Part shown: positions 7,411-15,667 of the stretch, piece by piece
How the letters are laid out: every line of letters begins with the position of its first letter
Numbering within the stretch: position 1 is the first letter of the stretch
From: Patescibacteria group bacterium
GTDB taxonomy: Bacteria > Patescibacteriota > Microgenomatia > UBA1406 > GWC2-37-13
DNA: 64,000 bases
NCBI GenBank assembly: GCA_026004455.1
Contig: BPJE01000001.1
Location: forward strand, 310,001-374,000
Direction of reading: 5' to 3'
Notes under the pieces: model-generated
Seen by the model: the letters and a program-made list of their open reading frames with translations, nothing else
What the model was told of the DNA's origin: nothing
Databases searched by the model: none
Made by a program: the position numbers and the translations under genes

Positions 7411-8925
7411 TTATTGAAAAAGTTGCATTTCTTGGGACGAAACATAATTTAATGAACCTGGGTTAACAATTATATTAGGATCTGTACATATTATTTGACC
7501 CCACACCGCTTGTTTATTTCCATGCAATCTGCCTTTTTTTGCTTCATTAGAATCTGCTGGTAAAGCATCGTATAACCCGCCAATAAATTTATATCTGCCA
7601 CTTTTTGGATCAAAACCAAAAAACAATCTATGTATTATTTCAAATTCACCATTTTCAGGATCATTAACATGATAAGCAGGTATTTCTGGTTGAATTATAT
7701 ATGGTCCTCTCATTTTCATGTTTCTTTTAAGTTCTCCCATAAAGTCTTTTTGTTTCTCAAAATCAATAGGTCTTAAATGACCATAGCATCCATAATGCAA
7801 CCATAATGGTTTAAATCTAAAATTGGGACTATTTCTAATGAATTCTTCTACAGCCTCTAAATTATAATGGCCAACAATTGGGAATCCCATATAAGCAAAA
7901 TATTCTTTTGTATCGTTTATTATTTGAGGATAAAAACCTCCAGTCATTTCTAAAGACGAACCAATAAATGGTATTCCATTTTCATCAACACCTATAGACA
8001 ACGAACCGTTTTGAAGCCCAATAATTATAAAATTTACAACTCTTGGATCATCAATATTTGGTGTAATTGACAATTTTCTTAACTGCCCTCTTATTTTATC
8101 ATCTTCCAATAATGGAATATTGTAAGGTGTATTTTTTCCTGGATGTATTAACCAAGTTTTCGGATAAGAAGTTCTCATATAAAGAGCAACGTTTCTTCCA
8201 AGCATCTTTTTTACACCATCTGGACTTAAAAAACCACCAAAACCAGATAATAATTTAACCCACTGTCTTCTTTGCTCAGAATCCATATTTAATAAATCAT
8301 TAGGAAATACTCCAAACTCTGATGTTGCCATTGCCTCATATTTTGCATCTGTTGCCGTACCTAAAAATATTCCTTTACCAAAATATTCTTTTAAAGTTTC
8401 TAAACAACTGTCAAAATTTACACCAAAGAATGATAAAGGAGAGTATGGTTTATTAGGGTCTTCACCATTATCGGGAGAGCCGAACCCTCTCATTAAATTA
8501 TACATTGCTAGTGAATTTTCTATTTCAAATATTCTTGGCGCTAGTAATTTATATAATTCTTCTGGACTAAATCTTTGTGTTTGTTCTAAAAGACTTAAAG
8601 GCAATCCTGCCATATCAACTTGTACCATTAAATTAATAAAGTTGCCATCAAATCTTACCAAAGGATAACTACCTTCTGGTTGTCGGATTCCTAAAACATT
8701 GCTAAAAGCACAATTATAGTCGTTTAAAATTTGAGCAATAGCTTCAATTATCTGAGGTGGATATTCTACATGACCTAAAAATCTATTAAATTCTGCTTTC
8801 TCATATTCTCCTGTTACTGGATTTTTAGCTAATGATGGAATATTTCTTACTGTTTCAATTGGACCTTGAAAAACCTTTTCTTGTTTTAATAACGTCTCGT
8901 TTTGATATGGTTTAAAGCTTTCCAT
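7411..8925 (-). CDS. Unidentified 504-aa protein controlled by a leader-peptide attenuator
   Basis: I do not recognise this protein with confidence. It is soluble, of mixed composition, without signal peptide or membrane segment. The C-terminal part contains YIIQPEIPAYHV, then RLFFGFDPKSGRYKFIGGLY and GRLHGNKQAVWGQI. The order 'QPxIP ... R-x-FxGFD ... GGL' is faintly like the end of circularly permuted ATP-grasp ligases, which is a guess. It is the first gene after a branched-chain leader attenuator and precedes an M20 peptidase gene by 22 bp. By analogy with the other leader-controlled operon it probably acts on amino acids, perhaps as a ligase. No Shine-Dalgarno is visible. Confidence 0.6.
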   Translation of the reverse strand: MESFKPYQNETLLKQEKVFQGPIETVRNIPSLAKNPVTGEYEKAEFNRFLGHVEYPPQIIEAIAQILNDYNCAFSNVLGIRQPEGSYPLVRFDGNFINLMVQVDMAGLPLSLLEQTQRFSPEELYKLLAPRIFEIENSLAMYNLMRGFGSPDNGEDPNKPYSPLSFFGVNFDSCLETLKEYFGKGIFLGTATDAKYEAMATSEFGVFPNDLLNMDSEQRRQWVKLLSGFGGFLSPDGVKKMLGRNVALYMRTSYPKTWLIHPGKNTPYNIPLLEDDKIRGQLRKLSITPNIDDPRVVNFIIIGLQNGSLSIGVDENGIPFIGSSLEMTGGFYPQIINDTKEYFAYMGFPIVGHYNLEAVEEFIRNSPNFRFKPLWLHYGCYGHLRPIDFEKQKDFMGELKRNMKMRGPYIIQPEIPAYHVNDPENGEFEIIHRLFFGFDPKSGRYKFIGGLYDALPADSNEAKKGRLHGNKQAVWGQIICTDPNIIVNPGSLNYVSSQEMQLFQ

Positions 8926-8992
8926 ATTTTTACAATAAAAAAATAATTAAATTTATAATTAAATTTTTTTATTCAAAAACTTCTAACCCATC

Positions 8993-9019
8993 AAAAAATC
9001 CCGCCTTTTTTGGCGGGAG
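8993..9019 (-). terminator. Attenuator terminator before the 504-aa gene
   Basis: Stem TCCCGCC/GGCGGGA (8999-9005 and 9012-9018), six-base loop, and a U-run on the minus-strand transcript. The 3' side of the antiterminator (9012-9019) overlaps this stem, so the two are mutually exclusive. Confidence 0.85.
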
Positions 9020-9061
9020 TAAATTTTAAATGGGTTTTATCAATCACCTCATCCTCCCGCC

Positions 9062-9118
9062 TTAAGCGGTAATAAGGATAAAGAGGACGATAATGATTGA
9101 TAAAACCTTAGTTTTCAT
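9062..9118 (-). CDS. Leader peptide rich in Ile/Val/Leu (locus 1)
   Basis: Encodes MKTKVLSIIIVLFILITA: 18 residues with five Ile, three Leu and two Val. The start lies only about six bases after the predicted transcription start, so it would be translated leaderless. The peptide is also like a signal peptide or an Ibs-type toxin in composition, but its position against the antiterminator, and the conservation of peptide and helices in the second locus, favour a leader peptide. Confidence 0.75.
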   Translation of the reverse strand: MKTKVLSIIIVLFILITA

Positions 9119-9131
9119 ATTGTGAAAATAT

Positions 9132-9159
9132 ATTATAACACAATTTTTTATTTTTGCAA
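9132..9159 (-). promoter_or_regulatory. Promoter of attenuator locus 1
   Basis: A perfect -10 TATAAT (9132-9137, minus strand) with TTGCAA 16 bp upstream (9154-9159) as a 4/6 -35 match. Transcription would begin near 9125, a few bases before the leader ATG. Confidence 0.55.
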
Positions 9160-9185
9160 TAATTAAATTAAAAAAAATCAAAAAT

Positions 9186-9283
9186 CAAAAGTCAAAAGTC
9201 AAAATGAAAATTAAAAATTCAAAATTTAAAAAACTTTTGACTTTTACCTTTTACTTTTGACTTTTGAATTTTAACTTTTAAAT
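9186..9283. repeat. Heptanucleotide-periodic array, 14 units, inverted
   Basis: Fourteen consecutive 7-bp units: CAAAAGT, CAAAAGT, CAAAATG, then AAAATTA-type units, and then TTTTGAC, TTTTACC, TTTTACT, TTTGACT and so on. The second half is roughly the reverse complement of the first, so the array could fold as a long hairpin. It lies between the attenuator promoter and ssrA. Confidence 0.7.
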
Positions 9284-9343
9284 TATTAATTTATTGAATT
9301 ATTTATTATTGATTAAAAATTTATTATTTTTTTATTATTTTTT

Positions 9344-9392
9344 TACACGTTCTACGTTCCACGTTACACTTTTAAATATTAGATGTTCTTTG
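9344..9392. repeat. Heptanucleotide-periodic array, ACGT type
   Basis: Seven units starting TACACGT, TCTACGT, TCCACGT, TACACTT and degenerating to TTAAATA, TTAGATG. It ends at the 3' end of tmRNA. The same family is seen at 56895-56915 and 57005-57074. Confidence 0.65.
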
Positions 9393-9775
9393 TGGAGATG
9401 TCCGGAATTGAACCGGAGTCTGAGAAAACACTTTTATAAATCTTTAGTCAGAGATAGTTTGTTTTTTACTCTTGTTTTGCTAAGCTAACAAACAAACTTT
9501 AGCAAAACAGTTGGTTGAGATTTATCGATCTTAAAGCCAACCAAAAACTCTTTAAGATCTTATTCCGATTGGTTTATCCCTTTTTAGATTAAATCGGACA
9601 AAATCTAAAAAGAGAGCTTTTATGCCCAATTAGTTAACATATGCATAAGCATAGTTAGCATTTCGAGCATAAAAAGTAGCTTCTGCTTCTTTAGCAGTTA
9701 TTTTTTCCGTTTAACGCCCAGGTGCGCTCTGACGATTTATAAAAGTGCGATTTCCCATCGATTCCTGTCATCCCC
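9393..9775 (-). ncRNA. ssrA: tmRNA
   Basis: The 5' end GGGGATGACAGG and the 3' end (T-arm GGTTCAATTCC, then CATCTCC plus discriminator A) form a complete 7-bp acceptor stem with one G-U pair. A 14-bp P2 helix links CACTTTTATAAATC near the 5' end with GATTTATAAAAGTG near the 3' end. No CCA is encoded. The tag reading frame begins with GCT at 9695 and stops with TAA at 9630-9632. It codes 21 residues starting AKEAEATF and ending NYAYAYVN, an unusual, non-hydrophobic C-terminus. smpB lies next to it on the same strand. About 383 nt, a normal length. Confidence 0.93.
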
Positions 9776-9778
9776 ATT

Positions 9779-9892
9779 AGAAACTCTTAATGAGTGAAAC
9801 GAATTTAGAGTTTCTTATGTCCTCCAAAAATCGCTCTTCAGCGCGTCGAGCGAATAGCGATGATTTAAGCGCTGAAGTAAGATTTGGAGGAC
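9779..9892. other. Two strong hairpins between smpB and ssrA
   Basis: The first hairpin is AGAAACTCT (9779-9787) with AGAGTTTCT (9807-9815). The second is larger: outer stem GTCCTCCAAA (9819-9828) with TTTGGAGGAC (9883-9892), and inner stem CTTCAGCGC (9836-9844) with GCGCTGAAG (9869-9877). They are more GC-rich than their surroundings. They could be processing sites for the smpB-ssrA transcript, a structured RNA, or a palindromic mobile repeat. Confidence 0.6.
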
Positions 9893-9908
9893 AAATTATT
9901 TATTAACC

Positions 9909-10355
9909 TTATCTTTTAAGGTACTCCTTTATTTCTTTATTTTCTTCTCTTTTTATATCTTTTTCTTTTTCTAATTTTCTTTTTTCAATATCTTTTCTTC
10001 CTCGAACCAAAGCAATCTCAAGCTTTAAAATACTACCTTTATTATAGCAAGATTTAGGCGCTATTGTCAATCCACCGACCTTCATTTTTGTTGCTAATTT
10101 TAAAATCTCTTTTTTTTTAAGAAGTAGTTTTCTTGAACGAGTAGGATTATAATTTTTATCATTATCAAATTTATATTTAGGAATATTAGCGTTAATTAAA
10201 TAAACCCCATCATCAAGAAGTTTTACATATGAATCTTCAAGTTTTAAACCACCATTTTTAATTGACTTCACCTCAGATCCAGTTAAAACTATTCCTGCTT
10301 CAAAACTCTCAATTTCCTCATAATCCCGATAAAATTTTTTGTTTATGATTTTCAT
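9909..10355 (-). CDS. smpB: SsrA-binding protein SmpB
   Basis: A 148-aa protein with the family pattern: FEAGIVLTGSEVKSIKNGG near the N-terminus, DSYVKL and YLINANIPKYKF in the middle, and a Lys/Arg-rich C-terminal tail. SmpB carries tmRNA into stalled ribosomes; the tail mimics an mRNA in the entry channel. It lies directly upstream of ssrA on the same strand. No clear Shine-Dalgarno precedes the ATG. Confidence 0.95.
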   Translation of the reverse strand: MKIINKKFYRDYEEIESFEAGIVLTGSEVKSIKNGGLKLEDSYVKLLDDGVYLINANIPKYKFDNDKNYNPTRSRKLLLKKKEILKLATKMKVGGLTIAPKSCYNKGSILKLEIALVRGRKDIEKRKLEKEKDIKREENKEIKEYLKR

Positions 10356-10404
10356 ATATGTTATTATAGTTTATAGATAGGTTTTTATAAATTATTTTTT
10401 CCCT

Positions 10405-11139
10405 ATGACAAATTTAAAAGACTTATTTAAAATAACTATTTTTGTCTTAGTAGTTTTTTGGTTAATAAAAGTTTTTGATATTTCTTATCCAATAAATATT
10501 ACCACTTCATCAAGATCATCAGAGTTAGCAGTTGTTGGTCAAGGAAAAATCGATGTTTCACCAGATGTTTTTTATGTTTCTGCTGGAGTTATTGTTGATA
10601 ATAAAAAAACAGTGAAAGAAGTCCAAAATGAGATAAATACTATTAATAATAAAATCATTGATCTTTTAAAACATTATGGTTTAGGAAAAGAAAATTTAAA
10701 AACAACTAATTACTCAATCTATCCAAAACAAACTTATGATAAAGATGGTAATAGTCAGATTACTGGTTATTCTGGAAGTGTCAATATAAGAATAAAAGTT
10801 AAGGATATTTCTTTATTATCAAAGATAATTGATGAAATAACTACCGCTGGTGCAAATGAGATTTATGGTATAAGTTATGAAATTGATAATCCAGATAAAT
10901 TTCAAGAAGAAGCAAGAAAGATCGCTATTGAAAATGCTAAACAACAAGCAAAAAAAATCGCTCAAGATCTAGGAATAAAACTGGGAAAAATAACTAATAT
11001 TATTGAAGGAAATAGTGGCGATAATAATCGAGTTTATTTACCAATGGTTGGTGGCGGAGATTTACAAAAATCAGTTTCAATTGAGCCAGGAACCCAAACA
11101 ATTACCTCAACCGTAACTTTGTATTTTGAAAAAAAATAA
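10405..11139 (+). CDS. SIMPL-domain (DUF541) extracytoplasmic protein
   Basis: 244 aa with one N-terminal signal-anchor helix (ITIFVLVVFWLIKVF). The SIMPL domain begins VVGQGKIDVSPDVFYVSAGV and includes NYSIYPKQTYD and the helix ARKIAIENAKQQAKKIAQDLG. Members are periplasmic or surface proteins of unknown biochemical role. It is transcribed divergently from smpB with a 49-bp gap and ends next to the convergent GH39-like gene. Confidence 0.85.
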   Translation: MTNLKDLFKITIFVLVVFWLIKVFDISYPINITTSSRSSELAVVGQGKIDVSPDVFYVSAGVIVDNKKTVKEVQNEINTINNKIIDLLKHYGLGKENLKTTNYSIYPKQTYDKDGNSQITGYSGSVNIRIKVKDISLLSKIIDEITTAGANEIYGISYEIDNPDKFQEEARKIAIENAKQQAKKIAQDLGIKLGKITNIIEGNSGDNNRVYLPMVGGGDLQKSVSIEPGTQTITSTVTLYFEKK

Positions 11140-11140
11140 T

Positions 11141-12553
11141 TTAGTCAACTTTTTCCAGTTGCAAAAGAACAATTGAATTTGGAGTCATTAATATTGATTT
11201 TTCTCCTTTTAAACTAATTTGATTGTTAATGGGAATAAGATTTAACTGAGTTTCTTGTTTACCATCAAGATATTTTTTTGTTAGTTTATATTTTTGACCA
11301 TCTAAATTTTTAAAAGTTACTGGCACCATCTCAATGTTTTTTTCAGCAATATCATAATTAGTTAAAATTAGACTAATTTTTTTATCATTAATTGAGGCAA
11401 TTGCTGAGACATAAGTTCCTTCACCATCAACAATCAATCGATTACCATCTAAACTATTTAACATCTGAAGCGCATACCAACGCGGTTTTTTACCACCTTG
11501 ATAATCAATTATTCCCCAAGAGGCGCCATTTGGGCCATCTTTTATCTCAAATAAAAATGCTGCTTCAATATTGATATTTATAAAATTTCTAATTGAAGCG
11601 ATAGTATGAGCTGCGCCAACAGTAGTATCAGCAATTGGATTTTTTTCACTATCATAACCCCATTCAGAGATAATTTTAGGGATATTGTTATATCTATAAT
11701 ATTTTGATTCCTCAGAAAGCCATTTATTTAAATTAATTACATCATCAACATAATCATTAGTTTTTTTTGAATAATGATGCCAACTTAAAAAATCAACTCT
11801 TAAATTATTGGTAATTGCAAAATCTAAAAATCTTTGAATCCAGTTTTTATACAAAGCAGTTGTTGCTGGACCGCCAATTTTAAATGGATAGACATTTTTA
11901 ACATTTTCTGCTCCTTTTACTGAATAAAAATAAAGTTCAAGATAGTTTTTTTCTCCTGAATAATGCCATTTGCCAAAAGTCTCTAAATCCGGTTCATTCC
12001 AGACTTCATAATAAATATCAGTTCTCCAATAAGGATAATTGACTCCACAAGGCAAAACAGTATCCTTACCACTATATCTTTCAATTGTTTTTTGAACTAG
12101 AAAACTCCATTGTAACCAGTTTTTTGGTTTACCAACTAATGAGCCATCTTGAGAAAGGGAGGGAGGCATATAACCAAGAGAAAAAAATGGCTTAGCTCCA
12201 ACTTGATATATCCGACAAACCACCTGATCTAATTTGTCAAAATTTAAATACATATTGTTATTTTCAATCTTAACCACATCATAAAAATCATAGATATGAT
12301 CAACTCGGATATATTTTGGATAAAGTTCAGCTACTTGAGAAATCGCATTTTCAAAAAACTTTGGATCAGGATCCTCACCTCCTTGAGCTAAGGCCTTCCA
12401 ACGATCTGGAAACGGGCCAGAAACTTTTTTTGTATCAACAACAATATTGGCTTTTATTGATGAAGCTTTTGAAAACAATTGAAAAGAAAAAAATAAAATC
12501 GGTAGAATTAATAAACCTAAAAAAATTTTCAAAAAAAAATTTATTTCTTTCAT
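11141..12553 (-). CDS. GH39-like glycoside hydrolase, membrane-anchored or secreted
   Basis: 470 aa with an N-terminal hydrophobic segment (FLKIFLGLLILPILFFSF), followed by a TIM-barrel glycosidase. The motif YYEVWNEPDL near residue 185 holds the probable acid/base Glu. IISEWGYD near residue 300 holds the probable nucleophile Glu. A beta-rich C-terminal domain follows. Family 39 enzymes include xylosidases and the exopolysaccharide-linked PslG. Here it may trim the cell's own surface glycan. It starts 8 bp after the end of the VirB6-like gene on the same strand. Confidence 0.75.
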   Translation of the reverse strand: MKEINFFLKIFLGLLILPILFFSFQLFSKASSIKANIVVDTKKVSGPFPDRWKALAQGGEDPDPKFFENAISQVAELYPKYIRVDHIYDFYDVVKIENNNMYLNFDKLDQVVCRIYQVGAKPFFSLGYMPPSLSQDGSLVGKPKNWLQWSFLVQKTIERYSGKDTVLPCGVNYPYWRTDIYYEVWNEPDLETFGKWHYSGEKNYLELYFYSVKGAENVKNVYPFKIGGPATTALYKNWIQRFLDFAITNNLRVDFLSWHHYSKKTNDYVDDVINLNKWLSEESKYYRYNNIPKIISEWGYDSEKNPIADTTVGAAHTIASIRNFININIEAAFLFEIKDGPNGASWGIIDYQGGKKPRWYALQMLNSLDGNRLIVDGEGTYVSAIASINDKKISLILTNYDIAEKNIEMVPVTFKNLDGQKYKLTKKYLDGKQETQLNLIPINNQISLKGEKSILMTPNSIVLLQLEKVD

Positions 12554-12561
12554 TTTTATAA

Positions 12562-15039
12562 TTACTTATCTTCTTTTAATGGTAATTCTTCTTCCATCAT
12601 CATAGTTTTTGCTTCTTCTTTTTTTGCGGCTCTTTTTATCTCAACTTTATCTGACTCTGCTTTTAATTTTTCTGTAATTTCTTTTTCTTTGTCAAACAAG
12701 GCTTTAACAGTTTTTGCTGCTTCAAGTTTAGCTTTTAAATAAGTTACTAACTGTTCACCGTTTAAATTATTAATCATAAAAATTGGTAAAATATAACCAA
12801 CCTCATCTAATCCTTGTTGTTTAACTGATTCATCAGGAGAATATAATTTATTTAAAGTGTTTGTTATGACAACAATATCTTGTTCAACCCATTGGTCTCG
12901 AGTTTTTATATTTTCATTTGTTGGTATTTCACCTTTTTCATATTGTTCTTGCCACATTTTTTTCACTTGTTCATACTCATCAATAGGAACTGTTGGCGGA
13001 ATAGTTATCATTTGTTCAATATTTTTTTCTGGTTCAGTAACAATTGGTGTTTGAGCCTCAACCACTTGTTTAACTTCTTCTGGCTTAACACTTAATTGAT
13101 TGGCAATTTCTTCAATCGCTTTATTATCTGATTTAATAATTGTGTGGTATTCTTTTACAATCTCAGCAATTTTTTGTTTTTCAAGATTAGTTTGTTTACT
13201 GATGTTTTCTAAAATTTCCTTAGCTGGTTTGTCAATCTGTTGATTTAAAAGCGTTAAAACCTGTTTGATATTTGATTGATCAGTATTAATCTTAGAAGCT
13301 AAATCAACAATAATTTTTGGATTTGTATTTATATAACTTGCTGTTGTTGATGATATTTGTTGAACTTTTGTTGTTGGTAACTTTACTTTAAAAGACACTG
13401 CCTGAGTGACAGTTGAAGTTTTTGGTAAAGAATTAACAATTGCCATTTTCTGACTAATCTGTTGTATAGGTGGTGAAAAAATTGAAGTTACTATTTTTCC
13501 TGCTAGCTGATCTTTTTGAGAAGCTCTGTTTGATAACTCAACACGAATATTAATATATTTTTGTCTATCAGATATAGTTGTTGCCTGAGTTGGATTTTTA
13601 AGATAATTTATTGTTTCTCTCGCTTGTTTATTAGTTTCAAAATTGGCAATGTCAGTTAAATTTGAAACTTTCATGTTTAAAGAACTAACAATTTCCTCAG
13701 TTTTTGCTTTTTTAATCTCTTCAATTGTTTCAATCTTTTTTATTTGTTCTGTTTTTATCTCTTTGGTAGTTGAATTGGTAGTTGCAAAAGAGGTTAATTT
13801 TGTTGGAGACAAAGACGGAGGCGGTGGTTGATTATGAAAATTTCCTAAACTTGACATTAATAAATTTTTAACCGCATTAATACCATCACAACAATAATCC
13901 CTAAAAGTTCTCAGCAACCACCAGGGAAAAAATATTACTGCCCAAAGCATAATAAGGGAGATAATATATTCTGCATAAGGATCAATGTAATTAATGTTAT
14001 TTAATATTGAAAGTTTTTGCGCTGGCCCACCCCATAAAATATTAGTTGCTGTTGGATAAACATAGCCAATAGCCGTTTCGCTTCTTGAAAAATCAAAAAC
14101 AAAAGGTATTCCATTTTTCCAAATTGTCGCTAATCCACCTAAAAACAACGCCATTAAAGGACCATAAAAAACCCATTGAAAAAAAACACCTACCCAGATC
14201 CAACCAACATTTTTTGAAAAACCGAACGAAAAAAGAGTTGCTAAAAAAGGTGAAACAAAAAGCAAAAACCATAAGATAATTTTTCTTAAAATAATCATTC
14301 CTCCTAATAAGTAATAAGTTATTTCAGTAAGCTTTAAAACAAAAAGTTGATTTTTGACTGCTTCTTGCACAGCAATATTTAAATCTTTAAAACCATAAAA
14401 ATTATAATTATCTTCTTGACTAACTTTATTAAAATAAGTATTAAAAAGATCTCGACCACCTAAAGTCTCAATAAAAAACTTCATTAAAATATCAGATAAC
14501 TGAATAATAGACAAAACAATAGTCGCAGAAAAAGTAATATACAAAAGTGATAATAAAATTCTTATTAATGATGGCCAAATTTTAATTCCGGTATCAAAAT
14601 TAGTTTTTTGACTAATAATTATGCCCATACCCAATAAAGCAGCAACAAGAATAGTAAAAAAATAGGCAACATTTCTAGCCGAAGACCAAATTTTTAATAA
14701 TGTTGGATGGTTGTCTATAGAAGGATGAGTTATTACCCAATAAATAAACTGTCTGGCTCTTTCTTTTGCTCTTCCCTCTATTGTCACCTCTTCATCATAG
14801 GTCCAAAAATGATACTTAATAGGATCTGATTTAAAAACCTCATAGTCTGTCGTACACAATTCACCAGTGTTTTTTTCAATATATATTTGTTCTATTTCAG
14901 GAGGACATTTATATGCTCTTGGATAATCATTTATTGATTGATTTTGTGATTTTTGAATATCTTCATTAGCAAAAACAATTTTATTTAAAGATAAAATAAA
15001 AACAAAAAAAATAATTATTAGTATTAAAATTTTTTTCAT
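12562..15039 (-). CDS. VirB6/TrbL-like polytopic membrane protein
   Basis: 825 aa: signal peptide, short extracytoplasmic part, then about six membrane helices (residues roughly 100-400, for example VAYFFTILVAALLGMGIIIS and ILLSLLYITFSATIVLSII), then a long cytoplasmic Gln/Thr/Lys-rich tail with coiled-coil-like repeats. The layout fits the VirB6-like inner-membrane component of type IV secretion-like systems. The other parts are elsewhere in the window: VirB2-like at 17.4 kb, PrgI, VirB4 and VirD4 at 32-38 kb. Assignment is by topology and context more than by motif. Confidence 0.6.
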   Translation of the reverse strand: MKKILILIIIFFVFILSLNKIVFANEDIQKSQNQSINDYPRAYKCPPEIEQIYIEKNTGELCTTDYEVFKSDPIKYHFWTYDEEVTIEGRAKERARQFIYWVITHPSIDNHPTLLKIWSSARNVAYFFTILVAALLGMGIIISQKTNFDTGIKIWPSLIRILLSLLYITFSATIVLSIIQLSDILMKFFIETLGGRDLFNTYFNKVSQEDNYNFYGFKDLNIAVQEAVKNQLFVLKLTEITYYLLGGMIILRKIILWFLLFVSPFLATLFSFGFSKNVGWIWVGVFFQWVFYGPLMALFLGGLATIWKNGIPFVFDFSRSETAIGYVYPTATNILWGGPAQKLSILNNINYIDPYAEYIISLIMLWAVIFFPWWLLRTFRDYCCDGINAVKNLLMSSLGNFHNQPPPPSLSPTKLTSFATTNSTTKEIKTEQIKKIETIEEIKKAKTEEIVSSLNMKVSNLTDIANFETNKQARETINYLKNPTQATTISDRQKYINIRVELSNRASQKDQLAGKIVTSIFSPPIQQISQKMAIVNSLPKTSTVTQAVSFKVKLPTTKVQQISSTTASYINTNPKIIVDLASKINTDQSNIKQVLTLLNQQIDKPAKEILENISKQTNLEKQKIAEIVKEYHTIIKSDNKAIEEIANQLSVKPEEVKQVVEAQTPIVTEPEKNIEQMITIPPTVPIDEYEQVKKMWQEQYEKGEIPTNENIKTRDQWVEQDIVVITNTLNKLYSPDESVKQQGLDEVGYILPIFMINNLNGEQLVTYLKAKLEAAKTVKALFDKEKEITEKLKAESDKVEIKRAAKKEEAKTMMMEEELPLKEDK

Positions 15040-15056
15040 AAATATTTTTTATTTTA

Positions 15057-15629
15057 TTATAAAAATAAATTAATACTTGCTATTGCTAAAAAAATAAATC
15101 CAATTATTATGCTTTTATAAAAATCTTTTAAAATACCAGATCTTGGTAACACACTTGGTGGTGCAGCACTTAGTGGTGGAGTACTTGATGGTAAAACATT
15201 CGTTGGTGGGGTATTTGGTGGAGTATCTTCAGGATTATACAAAACACAGATATCAGTTGATCCAGGTGCTTGGGCTATTAATTTAAAAATCACATAAGCA
15301 AAAACACCAGAACCTGAGTATGGAGAATTTTCTGATCCGCTAATAATTATTTTTCCAGCTCCAGAAGGACTAGATGAAACAGTAGAAAAAGTGTTACCTG
15401 GAGAAACAGAAACATACTCTAAGTATTGAGTATCATAACTCATTCCTACTTGCGTTGATGTATAAGACTTTCCCTCAGTATTAATGTTTATTGTAAACTT
15501 TATTTCTTGACCTTTTTGAAATTCGCCCTCTGGTGGAAGCAAATCAAAAGTTATCGCGAAAACATTGGAAAAATTAATAAAAAAAAACCCAAAAAAAATT
15601 AATAAAAAAATTTGTGCTCTTTTAAACAT
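15057..15629 (-). CDS. Cohesin-domain surface protein with C-terminal anchor
   Basis: 190 aa: signal peptide, one cohesin-like beta-sandwich (from LPPEGEFQKGQEIKFTININ to FAYVIFKLIAQAPGSTDICV), a Pro/Ser/Thr linker, LPRSG, and a C-terminal membrane helix. Cohesins bind dockerins; no dockerin is seen here, so it may be an adhesion or scaffold module. It lies 17 bp upstream of the VirB6-like gene in the same direction. LPRSG before the helix is reminiscent of a sortase signal, but the tail lacks the basic end. Confidence 0.7.
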   Translation of the reverse strand: MFKRAQIFLLIFFGFFFINFSNVFAITFDLLPPEGEFQKGQEIKFTININTEGKSYTSTQVGMSYDTQYLEYVSVSPGNTFSTVSSSPSGAGKIIISGSENSPYSGSGVFAYVIFKLIAQAPGSTDICVLYNPEDTPPNTPPTNVLPSSTPPLSAAPPSVLPRSGILKDFYKSIIIGFIFLAIASINLFL

Positions 15630-15667
15630 AAAATTATCATAATAAATAATATTTTTTTAATCAACAA

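Larger units (their letters stand above)
8993..9118 (-). promoter_or_regulatory. Transcription attenuator with Ile/Val/Leu leader peptide (locus 1)
   Basis: The transcript leader contains a short ORF (9062-9118) and three competing helices. P1 is 14 bp: leader codons 9094-9107 pair with 9033-9046. The antiterminator is 8 bp: GGCGGGAG at 9054-9061, directly after the leader stop codon, pairs with 9012-9019. The terminator is 8999-9018. A ribosome stalled on the Ile codons covers the 5' arm of P1 and frees the antiterminator; a ribosome at the stop codon masks 9054-9061 and lets the terminator form. This is classical attenuation logic. A near copy lies at 30386-30506. Confidence 0.8.

Noticed and set aside
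9040-9053. Mini-ORF ATG-AGG-TGA after GGGAGG in attenuator locus 1 (ATG-ATT-TGA in locus 2)
   Set aside because: There is no spacing between GGAGG and the ATG, and the sequence is explained by the antiterminator and P1 arms.
9062-9118. Leader ORF read as a type I toxin (Ibs-like hydrophobic peptide)
   Set aside because: Composition fits, but there is no antisense RNA promoter visible, and the stop codon and codon run are in register with the antiterminator and P1 helices in both loci; kept as an alternative only.
9186-9283. CRISPR array
   Set aside because: Units are 7 bp without spacers; no cas genes are present in the window.
9294-9488. 64-aa ORF on the plus strand
   Set aside because: It covers a heptamer array and the 3' end of tmRNA on the other strand; no protein-like composition.
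12857-13095. Two overlapping plus-strand ORFs rich in Cys, Phe and Ser
   Set aside because: Shadows of the antisense strand of the VirB6-like C-terminal tail.
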